Positions 26,019 to 33,840 of a DNA stretch of 64,000 nucleotides are shown here, one piece after another. Source of the stretch: an uncultured Maribacter sp. (lineage in GTDB: Bacteria; Bacteroidota; Bacteroidia; Flavobacteriales; Flavobacteriaceae); NCBI RefSeq assembly GCF_947495965.1, contig NZ_CANMBB010000001.1, positions 310,001 through 374,000 on the forward strand, in the 5' to 3' direction. Each line of letters opens with the position of its first letter. Within the stretch, counting starts at the first letter, position 1. A program made the translations under genes and the position numbers. The notes under the pieces are model-generated. The model was not told where the DNA came from. It searched no databases and saw only the letters and a program-made list of their open reading frames with translations.

Positions 26019-27389
26019 TTAGTCTTTGTTTCCTATTGAAAAACTATTGATGTACCCTATTGGATCTTTTGCATCATATTTAGTACCGTCTATAAAATCT
26101 GTTGTAGCTGGCTTATACCCGTCTGTATCTGGAATATCTGTTGCAGGAATATGCCCTTCTGTTACTAATATTTTCGCTGCTTTTTCCCAGATATCTGGTC
26201 TATAAATATCTTTGATAGTATTTGAGTACCACTCTACTGGCTTAGCATCTGGAATTTGCCCCCATCTTCTCATTTGTGTTAAGAACCAAGTACCATCAGA
26301 ATAGAATGGGTAAGTTGCATTATACTTGTAGAATACATTAAAGTCTGGCATTGCACGCTTGTCTCCTTTTTCGAACTCAAAAGTACCTGTCATAGAGTTT
26401 GCTAAAACCGCTTCATCTGCACCTACGTATTGCGACATAGATAATATTTTTACAGCTTCAGCTCTATTACTTGGCTCATCTAACCATTTACCAGCTCTAA
26501 TAAGTGCTTTAGTAACTGCTACTGCCGTATTAGGATTTTCCTCAACAAATTTCTTTGTCATTACAAATACTTTTTCTGGGTTATTTTTCCAGATATCATA
26601 GTTTGTTGTAACTGGCACACCAATACCTTTAAATACTGCTTGTTGGTTCCATGGTTCTCCTACACAGTATCCATATATTGTACCTGCTTCAAGAGTAGCT
26701 GGCATTTGTGGCGGAGGAGTTACTGATAATAATACCTCAGCATCAATCTGCCCTTGCACATTATCTTTTGTGTACATTCCTGGGTGAATACCCGCTGCTG
26801 CTAACCAATAACGAATTTCATAGTTATGTGTAGATACTGGAAATACCATTCCCATTTTAAAAGCTTTACCAGAATTTTTATACTCTGTAATTACTGGTTT
26901 TAAAGCATCTGCTTTAATTGGGTGTACTGGTTTACCATCTGCTCCTTTAGGGACATTTGGCTTCATTTTAGACCAAACATCATTAGATACCGTAATTCCA
27001 TTTCCATTTAAATCCATAGAAAAAGGAGTAACCAATTCTGCTTGTCTACCAAAACCTGCTCCTGCAGCAATTGGCTGTCCTGCTAACATATGAGAACCAT
27101 CTAACTGACCATCAATAACACGATCTAAAATATTTTTCCAGTTAGATTGCGCTTCTACAGAAACAAACAATCCTTCTTCTTCAAAAAAGCCTTTTTCTTT
27201 TGCAATGGCTAAAGGCGCCATATCTGTTAATTTTATAAAGCCAAAAGTTAATTGTGGTTTTTCAATTTCTAATGTTGTAGCTGCAGCTTCAGTTGCTGTT
27301 TCCGTAGCTGCCTTTTTTGTTTTATCACCACAGGATGCCGCTAGGACAAAAAGTAACAAAAAAGCGGTTTTTTTAAAGATAGTTTTCAT
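26019..27389 (-). CDS. nrtA: Nitrate-binding lipoprotein, NrtA-type
   Basis: A 456-residue solute-binding protein of the NrtA/SsuA/TauA class. It has a lipoprotein signal peptide ([11 protein letters not shown], Cys near 20) and an Ala/Thr-rich linker, followed by the NrtA-type body with [38 protein letters not shown] and [15 protein letters not shown]. The matching of long segments with NrtA rather than taurine or sulfonate receptors supports nitrate as ligand, and so does the location beside nitrate and nitrite reductases. It is anchored outside the inner membrane and hands the anion to NrtB. It heads the operon behind a TACGTA-type operator that begins just downstream of the -7 box. Confidence 0.92.
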   Translation of the reverse strand: MKTIFKKTAFLLLFVLAASCGDKTKKAATETATEAAATTLEIEKPQLTFGFIKLTDMAPLAIAKEKGFFEEEGLFVSVEAQSNWKNILDRVIDGQLDGSHMLAGQPIAAGAGFGRQAELVTPFSMDLNGNGITVSNDVWSKMKPNVPKGADGKPVHPIKADALKPVITEYKNSGKAFKMGMVFPVSTHNYEIRYWLAAAGIHPGMYTKDNVQGQIDAEVLLSVTPPPQMPATLEAGTIYGYCVGEPWNQQAVFKGIGVPVTTNYDIWKNNPEKVFVMTKKFVEENPNTAVAVTKALIRAGKWLDEPSNRAEAVKILSMSQYVGADEAVLANSMTGTFEFEKGDKRAMPDFNVFYKYNATYPFYSDGTWFLTQMRRWGQIPDAKPVEWYSNTIKDIYRPDIWEKAAKILVTEGHIPATDIPDTDGYKPATTDFIDGTKYDAKDPIGYINSFSIGNKD

Positions 27390-27409
27390 ATTTATAATTT
27401 TAAATGTTC

Positions 27410-27446
27410 TACGTATTAATACTTATTCAAGACAAATATATACGTA
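27410..27446 (-). promoter_or_regulatory. nrtA promoter and TACGTA operator
   Basis: On the minus strand the -7 box TATATTTG (27440-27433) is preceded directly by TACGTA (27446-27441). It is followed after 7 bases by TAAGTATTAATACGTA (27425-27410), a copy identical to the narK operator. The full site would lie at or just after the transcription start, a position that favours repression. Confidence 0.7.
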
Positions 27447-27637
27447 ACACTAAAAGTATTCTATGGCATTACCCATCTTAAATCCGTCTTTTACACCATA
27501 GTTATACCATGAAACTAACAGTTTAAAAACTATCAAAAAACACATTTACACAATAACACTATGTTTTACAGCACTTTACAAAAAATAATCAATACGTATA
27601 ATCTAATAAAAAAGGCTACGTAACTACTACTTAGAAT
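27447..27637. other. Intergenic region between nrtA promoter and redox-operon terminator
   Basis: This AT-rich spacer has no supported gene. It holds two more TACGTA words (27593-27598 and 27617-27622) without full partner half-sites. With those in the nrtA promoter and the terminator, this 290-bp region has five TACGTA words. Confidence 0.5.
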
Positions 27638-27677
27638 AAAAAAAGCCAACTAAATACGTATTTAGTTGGCTTTTTTT
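27638..27677 (-). terminator. Perfect 40-bp palindromic terminator of the redox operon
   Basis: The 40 bases are a perfect palindrome. The GC-containing stem is AGCCAACTAAATAC and the ends are A and T runs, so it could terminate transcription on either strand. It sits 22 bases after the stop of the pentahaem gene. Its centre is TACGTA. Confidence 0.9.
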
Positions 27678-27698
27678 TATAATATATGTACTCTTATT

Positions 27699-28412
27699 TT
27701 ATTTCTTATTTAAATTTAATTTAATCCATTCTGGCTCAGACAAACCAATATATTTTTTATCCGTTCCATAAGGATCTTTCCCTCCTTTTAAATAAGCATT
27801 AATTGTTTGCATAGGAATGGTATCTTGTAATTTTGTTGGAACTTCATATCTATGATTTCCATGAAAATCATGACACTGTATACATGTATTCCATTGTTCT
27901 TCTGCAATAAGTGTTTCATGAGCAACATCTATAGGATCCTCTTCTACTTTTAAATCTTGATGACAGTTCATACAATAATTAACAGCTGCAACAGTAACCC
28001 TCTCTCCATTATGTTCTGAGTGGCAAGTAATACAAGTTGTAGCGTCTATTACTTTTATAATTTCTTTAAATCTTGGTTCCGAAAAACGATGATTAGGGTG
28101 CCTGTCATTTGGTCTATCATGGCATTGCAAACAATTTTCAACCGTAACATCTTGGGTTCCAAAATCTACATTATGTTCTCTCATACCAATTGCAAATTGT
28201 ATATTAGATTGGATTTGTTGGGATAAATTTCCTTTAGCATCGGCATGGCAAGTAACACAAGATAAATCATCATGCCCTTCATTCATTGGACCAAGTGAGA
28301 TATATTCCTCAGAAGACTTTAAGGTTAAAAACAAAACAACACATATTCCTATTAGCACCCCTACAATACCTCCAGTAAATTGTCTTTTTCTTAATGGACT
28401 TATTTTAAACAT
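27699..28412 (-). CDS. Membrane-anchored pentahaem c-type cytochrome
   Basis: The 237-residue protein has one N-terminal membrane anchor (about 12-31) and five CxxCH haem motifs, with Cys pairs at 52/55, 94/97, 127/130, 147/150 and 177/180. Several extra His residues (H46, H80, H105, H108, H134) could act as distal ligands, as in cytochrome c3 or NapC/NirT-like proteins, but I cannot assign it to a named family. It should lie in the periplasm. It is last in the globin operon, five bases after a NADH-type flavoprotein gene. It probably accepts or donates electrons across the periplasm; the terminal partner is unknown. Confidence 0.88.
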   Translation of the reverse strand: MFKISPLRKRQFTGGIVGVLIGICVVLFLTLKSSEEYISLGPMNEGHDDLSCVTCHADAKGNLSQQIQSNIQFAIGMREHNVDFGTQDVTVENCLQCHDRPNDRHPNHRFSEPRFKEIIKVIDATTCITCHSEHNGERVTVAAVNYCMNCHQDLKVEEDPIDVAHETLIAEEQWNTCIQCHDFHGNHRYEVPTKLQDTIPMQTINAYLKGGKDPYGTDKKYIGLSEPEWIKLNLNKK

Positions 28413-28417
28413 ACCTT

Positions 28418-29446
28418 TTAAAAATTAATTACAACATTTTCACTAGCAGGATAGCTTATACAGGTTAATATTTTACCATCTTCTACTTCTTCTGGCGGCA
28501 TAAAATGCCCCTCTGTCATTACCACATCTCCTTTAGAGCAAGATGCTTTACAAGTAGAACACATACCAGACCTACAAGAATATGGTAAAGCAATATTATT
28601 TACCATTGCCATTTGTAAAATAGATTTGTTTTTAGGAACTTTAATTTTATAGGATTCATTATCATAATTAATCTCTACATCGCATTCTTGATTTTCTCCG
28701 ACAACTGCTATTTTTGGACTTGCAAAAACTTCGACCTTAATATTAGAAGGAGAAACGTTCTTAGTATTTAAAATTTCTTTAACACACTCCATATATCCAA
28801 AGGGACCACAAATCATATATTCATTTGAATTGAATTTTAAATTGTGCTTTTCCATAATTGCTATCAAAACTTCCTCTGTAAGCAAACCTGAATAATAATT
28901 TAATGGAGCATTATCACTTTTAGAAAGTATATGTTCTACTCTGAATGAGGAAGCATACTTCTTAGTTAAGTTTTCAATCTCTTTATTAAAAATAATCCCT
29001 TCGTAATTTTGATTAGCATACACCAAGAGAATTTTAGAATTTGGTTCTTTTTCTAGAACAGATTTTACAATAGAAAATATTGGGGTTATACCACTACCAC
29101 CAGCAAAAAAAACATATTGTTTTGTAGTCTCTTTTTTTGGGGCTAAACAAAAACTTCCTGTAGGTTTATCTACTTCATACTTATCTCCTACTTTAAAATT
29201 ATCATGAATATAATTAGATACCAACCCCTGATCTACCCTCTTTATTGTTATTCTTAAATCTGAATCGGTATAAGGATTACTACTAAAGGAGTAGGCTCTT
29301 TTATGCACTGTATTATCTATAGGAACATTAATAGACATAAACTGCCCTGGTTTATAGGCTAGCCTTTTAAAAAAATTTCCATTTTTAAAACAGATGGTTA
29401 CAGCATCTTTTGTCTCCTGTATTATTTCTTTTACTAATAACTTCAT
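28418..29446 (-). CDS. FAD/NAD(P)-dependent oxidoreductase with C-terminal [2Fe-2S] domain
   Basis: The 342-residue soluble protein has three domains. First is an FAD-binding barrel (about 1-100) with the R50-A-Y-S motif. Next is a NAD(P)-binding domain (about 105-240) with GGSGITP at 116-122. Last is a plant-type ferredoxin domain with C291-x4-C296-x2-C299-x29-C329. Relatives are PaaE-, HmpX- and phenol-hydroxylase-type reductases. It should move electrons from NAD(P)H through FAD and [2Fe-2S] to a partner. In this operon likely partners are the globin or the adjacent di-haem membrane protein, whose gene starts 8 bases upstream. It is not the usual flavohaemoglobin, where globin and reductase are fused. 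Confidence 0.9.
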   Translation of the reverse strand: MKLLVKEIIQETKDAVTICFKNGNFFKRLAYKPGQFMSINVPIDNTVHKRAYSFSSNPYTDSDLRITIKRVDQGLVSNYIHDNFKVGDKYEVDKPTGSFCLAPKKETTKQYVFFAGGSGITPIFSIVKSVLEKEPNSKILLVYANQNYEGIIFNKEIENLTKKYASSFRVEHILSKSDNAPLNYYSGLLTEEVLIAIMEKHNLKFNSNEYMICGPFGYMECVKEILNTKNVSPSNIKVEVFASPKIAVVGENQECDVEINYDNESYKIKVPKNKSILQMAMVNNIALPYSCRSGMCSTCKASCSKGDVVMTEGHFMPPEEVEDGKILTCISYPASENVVINF

Positions 29447-29454
29447 TTATAGAC

Positions 29455-29934
29455 TTATTTATAATAAAACACCATTACTATATGGAAACACATTAAAATG
29501 GAGATGATTATTGAAAATGCCACATGAAAAATCATCCAACCTTTAAATAAAATTTCTCCTTTACTTTTTATAACATCTAAATTTATATACCCCAAAAGAG
29601 CATTAGCAAAAAACAAATAAGACATAAGAGCTATATAGCCATATCCTAATTTTACACTATGAATATAAAAAAGAAGAGGACTCATTGCTCCTAGCCACTT
29701 ATGAATTGTTGCCATTTTCATGGCACTTTGTCTAAACCTTTTAATTATACGTGAAAAGGTTAACAGCCACTGAAAAATGATAAACAATGCCACTCCTAAA
29801 CCAGACCATCTTTTATAGTTTTCTTGTTGTTGCAGTTCTTGTAACCACACCCATTCTATATTTCCAAAATAGAATACAAAAAAGGCGGATAACAATACCA
29901 ATCCTAAAACAGTAGAGTTGTTATTACTTTTCAC
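29455..29934 (-). CDS. Four-helix membrane protein, probable di-haem b type
   Basis: The 159-residue protein has four hydrophobic segments (about 8-24, 44-60, 80-115 and 132-156). Two His pairs are spaced 14 residues apart: H78/H92 and H137/H151. That spacing is the bis-haem pattern of ferric-reductase/NOX-type transmembrane domains, in which two b haems are stacked across the membrane. I do not recognise a named family. The gene sits between a haem lipoprotein gene (41-base gap) and an FAD/[2Fe-2S] reductase gene (8-base gap). The arrangement fits transmembrane electron transfer from cytoplasmic NAD(P)H to periplasmic cytochromes. Haem binding is inferred from His spacing only. Confidence 0.7.
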   Translation of the reverse strand: MKSNNNSTVLGLVLLSAFFVFYFGNIEWVWLQELQQQENYKRWSGLGVALFIIFQWLLTFSRIIKRFRQSAMKMATIHKWLGAMSPLLFYIHSVKLGYGYIALMSYLFFANALLGYINLDVIKSKGEILFKGWMIFHVAFSIIISILMCFHIVMVFYYK

Positions 29935-29975
29935 TAATATAAAATCTAATAGAGGTTAAAAAATTGCTATTTAGT

Positions 29976-30809
29976 TTACTCCCTTACAGCTACTAATTTT
30001 TTCATTGTTTTGTAAGAAGTTAATTTCTTAACACTATCTAAAAACACTTCAGATGTTGGCAAGTAATTCCCTTCTACTGGCCATTTATCTCCAATAATTG
30101 GTTTTTCACTTTCTTTAAATGCAGCTATTTCATTTAAGTATTCTACATATATATCTACAGTACCCATTGCATAAGAGTTTAACACATCTACTGTTTCTTT
30201 ATAGGTTAAAGAATCTTTAGGATATTGCCATGTTGTAGCCCCCATTACGTCTCCTAGTTTCCAGTCATCCTTTGTCGTTTGCGGATGTTTATTATGACAT
30301 GTAACACATGCTCCTGCACTAGCCAAATCTGCAAACATAGCGGTATGTAATTTTGTATCCTCTTCATAAAAAAATTGTGGTTTTTGGTCAACTTTTATTT
30401 TTTTAAAAAGCTCTGCTTGTTTCCCTTCAAACTTATTTGCTGCATTTACAGGAAAATCAGAACCCAAATATAGTCCTAATGGCACTGGGCTTTTTCTTAT
30501 ACTTGTTGCTACACCTCTTAAAAAAAGAGCTGGTAAAGGTCCAGCTTCAACATCATCTTTTCTCCAATCCTCATCAAACTTCATACCTTGTAATTTTCCT
30601 TTTCCAACAATAGCTTTAGTGTACAGGGTTCTTGTAACATCATTCTCTTCTGCAACCATTTCCAGAACTTCTTCCACAGAAAAAGCATTATTAGCCATCT
30701 CCCCATCTTTTACTTTTTCTTCAGGAACCCCTCCACATGAATTAAGAAGAATAAGACTAGTTAATAAAATAGCGATTACTAAAACTGGATTTTTTTCTAT
30801 ATTTTTCAT
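29976..30809 (-). CDS. DUF3365-type monohaem c lipoprotein
   Basis: The 277-residue lipoprotein has a lipobox Cys at 25 (LILLNSC) and one haem c motif, C168-V-T-C171-H172 with NKHP after it. The preceding segments PVPLGLYLGSDFPVNAANKF and QFFYEEDTKLHTAMFADLAS match the DUF3365/Tll0287-like fold, a PAS-like monohaem domain. Family members are linked to sensing or electron transfer. It is the second gene of the globin operon (20 bases after the globin). It is expected on the periplasmic side of a membrane. Partner and role are unknown; redox sensing or electron relay are both possible. Confidence 0.82.
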   Translation of the reverse strand: MKNIEKNPVLVIAILLTSLILLNSCGGVPEEKVKDGEMANNAFSVEEVLEMVAEENDVTRTLYTKAIVGKGKLQGMKFDEDWRKDDVEAGPLPALFLRGVATSIRKSPVPLGLYLGSDFPVNAANKFEGKQAELFKKIKVDQKPQFFYEEDTKLHTAMFADLASAGACVTCHNKHPQTTKDDWKLGDVMGATTWQYPKDSLTYKETVDVLNSYAMGTVDIYVEYLNEIAAFKESEKPIIGDKWPVEGNYLPTSEVFLDSVKKLTSYKTMKKLVAVRE

Positions 30810-30829
30810 ACGAGTAAATTTTAGGCTTA

Positions 30830-31243
30830 TTAATAAGATGCTTTTATCATTACGTCAGACATAGTTCCATAAACCGATGCCCATGCTTCTTTAACTTCTG
30901 GAGTAAAATCATCTCCTAACCCCACAGAAAGTGTATCTAACAAAGCTGCGCCTACAGTATTATAATGAGAGGGCTCTACTTTGTATTCCACGTGTTTTTT
31001 TCCAAGATTTTCTAAAACAGGAACCAACATATCTAGATTACTTAATCCTGCAACGGCACTACCTAACATAGTCATTAACTTATTTCCTTGTACTGCCATT
31101 TTTTCTTGATCCGATGGAAATAAAGGCTTTAATGCTGGATCCAGCTCAAATAACTTAGTATAAAATATCTCTGCTGCTGTAGAGGCAATTGGTTTTACCT
31201 TTTCGAATGATTCTTGAACAAGAGAAATTGTTTTTTCTTCCAT
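30830..31243 (-). CDS. Single-domain bacterial globin (Vitreoscilla haemoglobin type)
   Basis: The 137-residue globin has the proximal His H84 in LGKKHVEYKV, a Tyr at the B10 position (FYTKLF, Y28) and a Gln near E7 (VQGNKL). These match the haemoglobin domain of flavohaemoglobins and VHb, proteins that oxidise NO to nitrate or handle oxygen. No reductase domain is fused, but a separate NAD(P)H reductase gene lies three genes downstream in the same operon. It heads the five-gene redox operon. Its promoter has a TACGTA operator immediately after the -7 box, which ties it to nitrate or nitrite metabolism. NO dioxygenase activity is a family-based inference. Confidence 0.9.
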   Translation of the reverse strand: MEEKTISLVQESFEKVKPIASTAAEIFYTKLFELDPALKPLFPSDQEKMAVQGNKLMTMLGSAVAGLSNLDMLVPVLENLGKKHVEYKVEPSHYNTVGAALLDTLSVGLGDDFTPEVKEAWASVYGTMSDVMIKASY

Positions 31244-31285
31244 AATAGATTGTTTTAGTTTAATGGTTATTCTAAAAATAAAGAT

Positions 31286-31320
31286 TACGTATTTTACGTA
31301 TTTTTACTTAGACAAATGTA
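31286..31320 (-). promoter_or_regulatory. Globin operon promoter and TACGTA operator
   Basis: On the minus strand the exact -7 box TACATTTG (31320-31313) is followed after two bases by TAAGTAAAAATACGTA (31310-31295). A further TACGTA at 31291-31286 follows. The 16-bp element fits TAMGTAWWWATACGTA and would cover the transcription start. Confidence 0.7.
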
Positions 31321-31420
31321 AAGACCAAAACTTAAATATTGTATGATTAAAGACAGAAGTAAATATTTATTATTTCATAAAGCAACAATGTTTTTCACCC
31401 TTATTAAATATGATTTTAAA

Positions 31421-31452
31421 CCATAAAAAAGGCTGCATAAATGCAGCCTTTT
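31421..31452 (-). terminator. Terminator of the narK-fnr operon
   Basis: AAAAGGCTGCAT pairs perfectly with ATGCAGCCTTTT around a two-base loop, with more T on the minus-strand side. It lies 47 bases after the stop of the FNR-type regulator. Confidence 0.85.
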
Positions 31453-31498
31453 CAGAAAGGTTTGAAAAAAATAAACAACTAACTATTACAAACACTTA

Positions 31499-32251
31499 CT
31501 ATGTATCTAAATAGAAATTGTGTTCCGATATTTCTCTTTTGAGAAGTTTTACATCTGGAATACCTATACGCTTTCCTTTTGCTATTACTAAGTTTTCTTT
31601 CTTTAAAACTGATAAAATACGTATTACTTGCTCTTCTGTTGTGCCAGCATAATCTGCATATTCTTTTCTACTTAATTGAAGGTTTATATAACCATTAAGT
31701 TGCCCAAATTTTCTATTAACATAGAGAAGTGTATCTATTACTCTTTCCCTAACTGTCATTTGAGATATTGATTTTACTTTAGCCTCACTCTTATTGAGTT
31801 CGTTTGCATAAAAAAGCATTAAATCATAGGTAAAACTTGCATCTTCTTTTAAAGCATATTGCAACAAATTTTTAGAAAAATAACATAATGTAGTATTTTC
31901 TAAGGCTATTGCAGATATGGAATAATATTCCTCAGTTCCAAAACCTCTGTGACCAATTATTTCTCCTTCTTTTGCAAAACGTACTATTTGCTCTCTACCA
32001 TTAATACCTGTTCTAAAAACTTTTACTTTTCCTTTTAATATAAAAAACAATCCATTTACAGGTGCTCCTTCCATAATAAACTGCTGTCCTTTTTTACAGT
32101 TTATGTCTGTTTTTTCATAAGAAAAGTCTAAAACTATTTTAGATGTAATGTTTTTTTTCATCAAACACTTTACATTTTCACACGTATCACAAGAAATACC
32201 AGACATGGACTTTCTTCTCATTTTTTGTATGTTATCTGTGTTTGATTGCAT
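31499..32251 (-). CDS. FNR-type CRP-family transcriptional regulator
   Basis: The 250-residue regulator has a cyclic-nucleotide-binding-like domain (about 50-160) and a winged helix (about 165-235). Cysteines at 21, 24, 29 and 123 match almost exactly the [4Fe-4S] ligands of E. coli FNR (20, 23, 29, 122), so it probably senses oxygen or NO. The recognition helix reads TTEEQVIRILSVL, with the Glu and Arg that contact the conserved G-C pair of FNR half-sites and Ile where FNR has Ser. It starts 40 bases after narK with no promoter between, so it is co-transcribed and under the narK operator. It is a candidate for binding the ATGAT-N4-ATCAT sites of hemN and the porin. Confidence 0.9.
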   Translation of the reverse strand: MQSNTDNIQKMRRKSMSGISCDTCENVKCLMKKNITSKIVLDFSYEKTDINCKKGQQFIMEGAPVNGLFFILKGKVKVFRTGINGREQIVRFAKEGEIIGHRGFGTEEYYSISAIALENTTLCYFSKNLLQYALKEDASFTYDLMLFYANELNKSEAKVKSISQMTVRERVIDTLLYVNRKFGQLNGYINLQLSRKEYADYAGTTEEQVIRILSVLKKENLVIAKGKRIGIPDVKLLKREISEHNFYLDT

Positions 32252-32291
32252 ATCTACTGTTTTAAATTACTAATGCTCGGCTACTAAACCA

Positions 32292-33683
32292 TTATTTATC
32301 TGCCTTTAAAACCAATTCTGGACTCTCTTCTGCTACAGGAGCAAACTTAATAGTCAATGCTAATATTCCTGCAAGAACAACAAAACCTCCAATGATAAAA
32401 TAACCGCTAGAAACCGCTGATGCTGATGCCGCCATTTGTGCAGATTTAACTGCCTGTTCTCCAAGCTCAGAATTGGAAGCTATTGCAGCACTTTCTGCTA
32501 CTGCCGATTTAGATTTTAAAAGCATAGCTGCAACAAAGGCACCTACGTTACCTCCAGCTCCTACAATTCCAGAAATAGAGCCTATTGCTTTTTTATTTAT
32601 AAAAGGAACTACAGAAAATGTTGCACCTTCTGCCATTTGTACACTTAAACTAAAGGCTATTAAAAATCCCATACCCACTACTATACTAGTTGTAGTAGAA
32701 AAAGTGGTAAGAACAATACCCTCTATAGCAAGAATTACAGCCAAGAAAATTACACGACCTCTTAAACCTTTGAGTCTTCCAAACATGTCTCCAAAATACC
32801 CTCCTAAGGTTCTTGCAAAAATGTTCATTAAAGCAAAAGACAGCACTAAATTTCCTGCAAAACTCCTACTTAATCCAAATCTATTTTGCAAATAATCGTC
32901 CATAGTACCATAAACGGTAAGTTCCATTCCAAAACAAGCAGCGTATATTAAAAAAAGTATCCAAACTCTATAATCTTTTAAAACTTCTAAAAAACCTATT
33001 TCGTCTTTTTTACTTGTAGGTAACTCTCCTCTTTCTTTTAATTCTTTATAGTTGCCTTCTGGCGTATCTTGTGTAAAAAAGAAATATACAATACCCATTA
33101 TAAAACAAGTAACACCAGCAATAATCATAGAATACCTCCAAGCATTTTCCGCTTCGGCAATTCCCAAACTCACTACCGCAGCCGCAATAATTGGCATTCC
33201 TAATCTATTGGCTCCACCTCCAAGGTTACCCCATCCTGCAGAAGTTGCGTTTGCTGTACCAACAATATTTGATGCAAACATTATAGAGGTATGCACTTGG
33301 GTAATTACAAAAGAAGCCCCAATAAAACCTATAAATAACCTACATATTAAAAATTGTTCTGGCGTTTGCACAAACCCTATTAATATAACTGGCAAAGCTC
33401 CAATCATTAACATCCAGGTGTAACATAAACGCGGTCCATATTTATCACATAATTTACCAATTGCTAATCTTGCAAATACAGTCCCTGAAACGGCAAGAAT
33501 AATAGAGTTCCATTTTTGTTCTGGTGTTAACCCTAAATCCTTAACTACATCTGGCATAAAAGGCACTATACCAAACCATGAAAAGAAGCACAAGAAGAAT
33601 GCTATAGAGGTTATCCAAAATGTTCTTGTAGAAATACTTTTAAAATTAAGTAACTGTAGCTTTGTTGCTTTTTTATTTTCCAT
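32292..33683 (-). CDS. narK: NarK/NasA-type nitrate/nitrite transporter (MFS)
   Basis: A 463-residue inner-membrane transporter with 12 predicted helices. The two nitrate-signature motifs of the nitrate/nitrite porter family are visible: SAGWGNLGGGANRLG in the first half and GIVGAGGNVGAFVAAML in the second. Arg residues in the conserved helices (ICRLFIG, NRLG) fit substrate-binding positions. It would import nitrate or exchange nitrate for nitrite. It is followed after 40 bases by the FNR-type regulator gene, and they share a terminator at 31421-31452. Its promoter has one full TACGTA operator and a second looser one. Transport direction cannot be told from sequence. Confidence 0.92.
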   Translation of the reverse strand: MENKKATKLQLLNFKSISTRTFWITSIAFFLCFFSWFGIVPFMPDVVKDLGLTPEQKWNSIILAVSGTVFARLAIGKLCDKYGPRLCYTWMLMIGALPVILIGFVQTPEQFLICRLFIGFIGASFVITQVHTSIMFASNIVGTANATSAGWGNLGGGANRLGMPIIAAAVVSLGIAEAENAWRYSMIIAGVTCFIMGIVYFFFTQDTPEGNYKELKERGELPTSKKDEIGFLEVLKDYRVWILFLIYAACFGMELTVYGTMDDYLQNRFGLSRSFAGNLVLSFALMNIFARTLGGYFGDMFGRLKGLRGRVIFLAVILAIEGIVLTTFSTTTSIVVGMGFLIAFSLSVQMAEGATFSVVPFINKKAIGSISGIVGAGGNVGAFVAAMLLKSKSAVAESAAIASNSELGEQAVKSAQMAASASAVSSGYFIIGGFVVLAGILALTIKFAPVAEESPELVLKADK

Positions 33684-33685
33684 GA

Positions 33686-33735
33686 TACGTATTTATATAC
33701 TTAAATTGTAAATCAAAACTACGTATTAATACTTA
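33686..33735 (-). promoter_or_regulatory. narK promoter and TACGTA operators
   Basis: On the minus strand TAAGTATTAATACGTA (33735-33720) is identical to the nrtA element, and its last TA is the first TA of the exact -7 box TAGTTTTG (33721-33714). A second, more widely spaced pair, TAAGTA-N6-TACGTA, lies downstream at 33703-33686, next to the start codon. Confidence 0.75.
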
Positions 33736-33840
33736 AAAATAAAATTGAATTCTAAAAAAGTGAGAAATTTTATGAAAATGAAAAAAAGTAGGTGCGTAAA
33801 AACAGAAAATCATAAATAAAACTATTAAAAAACATAGAAA

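Noticed and set aside
32473-32895. Rightward open frame of 140 codons opposite narK
   Set aside because: It is antisense to conserved transporter sequence and has no motif or promoter of its own.
33052-33423. Rightward open frame of 123 codons opposite narK
   Set aside because: It is antisense to conserved helices of narK with no supporting feature.
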